From contig CAJWJK010000002.1 of the NCBI GenBank assembly GCA_913041535.1, forward strand, positions 202,793-256,604: a stretch of 53,812 nt of DNA. The letters are read 5' to 3'. The stretch's first letter is position 1. Every line of letters starts with the position of its first letter. Source of the DNA: an uncultured Alphaproteobacteria bacterium. Lineage in GTDB: Bacteria; Pseudomonadota; Alphaproteobacteria; VGEJ01. Under the pieces are notes generated by a model. It did not search any database, had not been told where the DNA came from, and saw only the letters and a list, made by a program, of their open reading frames with translations. Position numbers and translations under genes: made by a program. Shown one piece after another: positions 50,543 through 53,812 of this stretch.

Positions 50543-52069
50543 ATGGATGTAACCTCGTTTCTTCGAAGCTATGCCGCGGTTCGTCGCTTTTGGAATAACT
50601 CGTGTAAGCCAGGTTTATCTCAATCATTGACGCTTCAGTCTCTTCTGCATCGGGCTGCATTAACTCAATTTGGTCGAGATCACATGTTTTCGTCTATCGC
50701 CAACGTGGCTGAATTTCAGAATAGAGTTCCATTGCGCAATTATGAAGATTATTGGATTGATTATTGGCAGAAAGATTTTCCAAGGCTGGAGAATCAAACT
50801 TGGCCCGGCTTAAATCCTTTCTTTGCTGAAACGTCGGGCACTACAACGGATATCACGAAATATATTCCTTGTTCATGGGATATGTTGCGGTCAAACAGGC
50901 GTGCAGCAGTTGATCTGCTTGTTTATCATCTTGCCCGCCGCCCTGAAAGCCGTGTTATGGGGGGTAAACTATTTATGCTGGGTGGAACCTCGGCACTGAC
51001 AGAGCTAGATTCGGGCATCTACAGCGGTGACATAAGTGGGATTGCGATGCGACGGGTCCCGTGGTGGGTACGCAGTCGCTGTTTTCCACCCACTAACCTA
51101 GCGGATCTAGGTGATTGGGATGAAAAAGTGCCGCTTATAGCTGAAGCCTCGCGTTTTGAGGACATACGGTTGCTCGGTGGAACTCCCAGTTGGCTTTTAC
51201 TATTCATACAAGCATTGACTGACTGCCAGGAGGATGATTGTCACCTAACATCACACTATCCAAACTTAGAGTTGCTTGTTCATGGCGGTGTGAGTTTTTC
51301 CCCATACCGTCGTCGATTTGAGACATTACTGGAGGGGTCTCATGCAGAATTGTGTGAAATCTACGCCGCGAGCGAAGGGTTTTTCGCCGTTGCTGACCGT
51401 GGTGACGGAGAGGGATTAAGGTTGATACTTGACCACGGGATTTTTTATGAGTTTGTTCCCGTTGAGGAGTTGCACAGCAGGAACCCGACCAGACACTGGG
51501 TTGAAACGATAGAAACCGACGTCGATTATGCCGTGGTTGTCAGCACGTGCGCTGGCGTTTGGGGGTACATAATTGGTGATACTGTTAGGTTTATCGATCG
51601 TGATGTTCCAAGACTGTTAGTTACTGGGCGGATTTCTTACACTCTTTCGGCATTTGGGGAACATTTGATTGCAGCTGAAATTGATAAGGCAATCGTTTAT
51701 GCGGCAAACTCAATTAATGCTCACGTATCTGACTATAGTGTCGGATCTATTTATCCGAGTGCTAGCGAGGCGCGTGGTGGGCATCTCTACATAGTGGAAT
51801 TTTCCGACTCACTGGTTGATAACGATAGGCTTGGCGTATTTGCCGAGTCTGTTGACGAGTCCCTACGGGAGATGAACAGAGATTATTCTGTCCATCGTGC
51901 AGGTGACTTCGGACTTCAGATGCCTTCATTTCAAGCGGTGCCGCCTGGAACCTTTGCAGCGTGGATGAAAAAACGTGACAAACTTGGTGGCCAGAACAAG
52001 GTTCCGCGGGTTATTAATGAACCAAGTCTCTTTGATGACCTTCAACGGTTTGCGCAGAGAACACAATAA
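50543..52069 (+). CDS. GH3 family acyl-acid amido synthetase
   Basis: GH3 enzymes adenylate a carboxylic acid and transfer it to the amine of an amino acid, as for plant auxin and jasmonate conjugates. The ATP-binding FFAETSGTTTDITKYIP lies at about residues 93-109. LELLVHGGVSFSPYR lies near 245, CEIYAASEGFFAV near 272 and GYIIGDTVRFIDRD near 338, which matches the family from end to end. The 508-residue length is typical of bacterial members. It starts 54 bases after the acylase gene and is probably cytoplasmic. Acid and amine substrates cannot be predicted. Confidence 0.9.
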   Translation: MDVTSFLRSYAAVRRFWNNSCKPGLSQSLTLQSLLHRAALTQFGRDHMFSSIANVAEFQNRVPLRNYEDYWIDYWQKDFPRLENQTWPGLNPFFAETSGTTTDITKYIPCSWDMLRSNRRAAVDLLVYHLARRPESRVMGGKLFMLGGTSALTELDSGIYSGDISGIAMRRVPWWVRSRCFPPTNLADLGDWDEKVPLIAEASRFEDIRLLGGTPSWLLLFIQALTDCQEDDCHLTSHYPNLELLVHGGVSFSPYRRRFETLLEGSHAELCEIYAASEGFFAVADRGDGEGLRLILDHGIFYEFVPVEELHSRNPTRHWVETIETDVDYAVVVSTCAGVWGYIIGDTVRFIDRDVPRLLVTGRISYTLSAFGEHLIAAEIDKAIVYAANSINAHVSDYSVGSIYPSASEARGGHLYIVEFSDSLVDNDRLGVFAESVDESLREMNRDYSVHRAGDFGLQMPSFQAVPPGTFAAWMKKRDKLGGQNKVPRVINEPSLFDDLQRFAQRTQ

Positions 52070-52129
52070 GCTCGTCTGGTGTGATGCTGCATTATCTGCT
52101 CTTTTTTCGGTTACTATTAAAACAGCTGT

Positions 52130-52846
52130 TTGCAAGGAGATGGTACGACTTACACTGTTATTGGTCGATGTCAGAGAAGCGGACGGCTTGGTATTGGGAT
52201 AGCTACGTTTTCGCTAGCCGTCGGCAGTTACTGCCCATTTGTTCAGCCAGGACAGGCTGCAATTTCTACGCAGGCCTACGTGAATCAGCACCTCGGAGTC
52301 AAAGCCATGCACTTATTAAAACAGGGTTGTTCCCCAAAGCAGGCGGTCAAGGAAATATCTGGGGAGGATAATTACATTGACTATCGGCAGGTAGGAATAG
52401 TTGATGGGAAAGGGGACACAGCTGTTTTTTCCGGTTCCCATATCAGGGATTGGTCTGGGGATATTTCTCGTCAAAATTTGGTTGCGATGGGCAACGCATT
52501 GTGCGGATCTGAAGTTGTTGAAGCAATGGCTGATGCTTTTGATTCCCAACCAGCGCATGATCTCGATGAGCGCTTATTATCGAGTTTGGAGGCAGGACGA
52601 GATGCAGGAGGGCAAGTCGGAACGAATGGACATCTAGCGGAACGGTCGGCCGTAGTTTGCGTTTACAACCAGGAAATCTTTCCAGAGCTCGATCTCCGTG
52701 TGGATTTCCATGAGCAGGCGGTTGATGAGCTCAGGCGGCTACATGCAATTTATAAGCCATACTTATCATATCATGAGTTGCGTCGCCTTTCTCCACAACA
52801 GTCTCCGCCGCGAGAAGCGTGGATGCGCGATAATTTGGATGACTGA
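52130..52846 (+). CDS. DUF1028 Ntn-hydrolase-like protein with an unusual start
   Basis: The protein matches DUF1028: an N-terminal strand TYTVIGR, then GRLGIGIATFSLAVGSYCPF, QAYVNQHLGVKAMHLL, and GYxD-like VGIVDGKGDTAVFSG. DUF1028 proteins have an Ntn-hydrolase-type fold, and their reaction is unproven. Only TTG at 52130 is available as a standard start after the in-frame TAA at 52118, and it has no ribosome site. AAGGAG at 52134-52139 is spaced five bases from an in-frame ACG at 52145, exactly where homologues begin. True initiation may therefore be at ACG, giving 233 residues. It sits between GH3 and the glutaminase gene. Confidence 0.8.
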   Translation: MQGDGTTYTVIGRCQRSGRLGIGIATFSLAVGSYCPFVQPGQAAISTQAYVNQHLGVKAMHLLKQGCSPKQAVKEISGEDNYIDYRQVGIVDGKGDTAVFSGSHIRDWSGDISRQNLVAMGNALCGSEVVEAMADAFDSQPAHDLDERLLSSLEAGRDAGGQVGTNGHLAERSAVVCVYNQEIFPELDLRVDFHEQAVDELRRLHAIYKPYLSYHELRRLSPQQSPPREAWMRDNLDD

Positions 52847-52932
52847 GGCTATCTTTGGCTCGAGAATACTTGCGTTCTCTCAAAGATATTCGCTAGGGTT
52901 TTTTGTTTGTTTTACGCATTTAGGTAGTAAAC

Positions 52933-53655
52933 GTGCAGATTCTTGCCGTAATCAGTCACCCGCGTGCGCTTCCTTATTTGATTGGCGAGCGGATAACAGC
53001 ACGGGGTGGTACATGCCACAATATTAATCCTCATAAGGGTGAGGCTCTCCCAGTTAGCCCAGCGGGCTACGACGGTTTATTGGTGCTCGGTGGCTCAATG
53101 AGTGTTGCCAATCCAGAATTTGATCCAGTCTTTAGGCCGCTCATGAAACTGATTCGTGAATTTCATGAAGATCAGAAGCCAGTACTCGGCGTATGTCTGG
53201 GCAGCCAACTCCTTGCAAGAAGTTTTGATGCTGAAGTCTATCCTCTCAACGATCTTGAGGTTGGGTATACCCCGCTGCATATCACTGAATCGGGAGTGAC
53301 TGATTCATTGTTAACAGGGCTTTCCCGACGTCAAACGATCTTCGAGTGGCACGAAGACACGTTTGACCTTCCTAACGGTGCAGAGCTTTTGATGAGTGGG
53401 GACAACTGCTACCACCAAGCATTCAGGATTGGTTCCACTAGCTATGGTTTTCAGTGTCACTTCGAAGTTGATGCTCGCCATATTGATGTCTGGATAAAGG
53501 AGGGTAGAGAAGATCTCGTGCATTACCATGGCACTGGTGCCGACGAAGTGGAGCGTGATATTCGTCGGCAAATGACTCGGCATGTGGGGCTATCTAGCAG
53601 ATTTGCTTATCATGTGGGAGATCGTTGGATCGACCTTGTCTCTGAGCGATGCTAA
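52933..53655 (+). CDS. Class I glutamine amidotransferase (GATase1) family protein
   Basis: The 240-residue protein has the class I triad: Cys88 in LGVCLGSQLLA, His176 and Glu178 in QCHFEV. GGSMSVAN near residue 53 is the oxyanion loop. It resembles stand-alone GuaA-like or gamma-glutamyl hydrolase proteins that either supply ammonia or cleave gamma-glutamyl amides. No synthetase domain is attached. The start is a GTG at 52933 with only a weak AGG upstream. It closes the rightward group of amide-bond enzymes. The 157 bases after it hold a weak 6-bp stem (GCAGT arms near 53780-53802) and no gene. Confidence 0.85.
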   Translation: MQILAVISHPRALPYLIGERITARGGTCHNINPHKGEALPVSPAGYDGLLVLGGSMSVANPEFDPVFRPLMKLIREFHEDQKPVLGVCLGSQLLARSFDAEVYPLNDLEVGYTPLHITESGVTDSLLTGLSRRQTIFEWHEDTFDLPNGAELLMSGDNCYHQAFRIGSTSYGFQCHFEVDARHIDVWIKEGREDLVHYHGTGADEVERDIRRQMTRHVGLSSRFAYHVGDRWIDLVSERC

Positions 53656-53812
53656 TCGGACACAGTGTTTTTTTAACTGGGTAGCCATAGGTTGATTGGC
53701 TGGTACATACACAAGGCGTCATCTACATGTCGGGTGCGCCACATCGCATATCTCACCGGCGATAAATCACTTTAATTCAAGCAGTTAGGTGTTTCACTGC
53801 TAATTAGGGTAG

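Noticed and set aside
1-53812. Search for tRNA, rRNA, CRISPR repeats, insertion sequences, integrases and attachment sites.
   Set aside because: I found no cloverleaf-like sequence, regularly spaced repeat, transposase motif or paired inverted repeats typical of mobile elements. Absence is by eye only.
53656-53812. Run of seven T at about 53670 and a 6-bp stem near 53780-53802 after the last gene.
   Set aside because: The sequence before the T-run forms only a 4-bp stem, and the later stem has no adjoining T-tract, so neither supports a terminator call.

Overview
The window looks like a chromosomal segment of a Gram-negative proteobacterium, most likely an alphaproteobacterium. The partial LeuA at the left edge has the [11 protein letters not shown]-type motif I associate with alphaproteobacterial 2-isopropylmalate synthases, a GmhA points to LPS heptose, and the head of the large operon carries a winged-helix regulator plus NusG-paralogue pair known from proteobacterial surface-polysaccharide loci. 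Base composition looks moderate (mid-to-high 40s % GC by eye, not computed). I saw no tRNA, rRNA, insertion sequence, integrase or CRISPR array.

Layout. (1) 1-6899, leftward: leuA (partial) behind a pseudaminic-acid-type operon pseB-pseC-pseG-(unknown glycosyltransferase-like)-pseI. (2) 7135-9686, rightward: an N-acetyl sugar amidotransferase and an amidase-signature enzyme. (3) 9683-32135, leftward: 22 kb of co-directional, often overlapping genes. They start with the wHTH regulator and NusG paralogue and continue with NeuB-like synthase, AsnB, HisH, a HisF paralogue, a second sugar amidotransferase, two formyltransferases, two Gfo/Idh dehydrogenases, two DegT aminotransferases, two SpsF-like cytidylyltransferases, an SDR epimerase, methyltransferase, a GT-B-like protein, a KpsS/KpsC-like protein, a sulfotransferase and a DUF4910 hydrolase. 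(4) 32391-36320, rightward: MBOAT acyltransferase, SGNH hydrolase, GT2 and DUF2304. (5) 36321-43367, leftward: GT-C-like membrane protein, aminotransferase-like protein, methyltransferase, FemAB/GNAT-like protein, polysaccharide deacetylase, flippase-like membrane protein and GT4. (6) 43715-45099: a YdcF/ElyC-like protein and gmhA. (7) 45704-53655, rightward: amidohydrolase, COG0523 metallochaperone GTPase, exported penicillin-acylase-type Ntn hydrolase, GH3 acyl-amido synthetase, DUF1028 protein and a class I glutamine amidotransferase.

How it may work. Regions 1-3 appear to make and attach one or two CMP-activated nonulosonic acids (or related amino sugars) with unusual N-substituents. PseB/PseC/PseG/PseI make a pseudaminic-type backbone, but no PseH acetyltransferase or classical PseF/NeuA is visible. 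Two formyltransferases, two acetamidino-forming amidotransferases and two SpsF-like cytidylyltransferases are present instead. Regions 4-5 look like O-acetylation and glycan/glycolipid assembly. Region 7 is a separate group whose enzymes nearly all make or break amide bonds; its substrate is unknown.

The strongest non-coding signals belong to the 22 kb operon. There are twin GTTCA-N5-TGAAC dyads 22 bp apart on its predicted promoter. Just after the NusG-paralogue gene, an RNA hairpin abuts an 11/12 match to the E. coli ops element (the RfaH recruitment site). Together these suggest a self-contained repressor plus processive-antitermination cassette.
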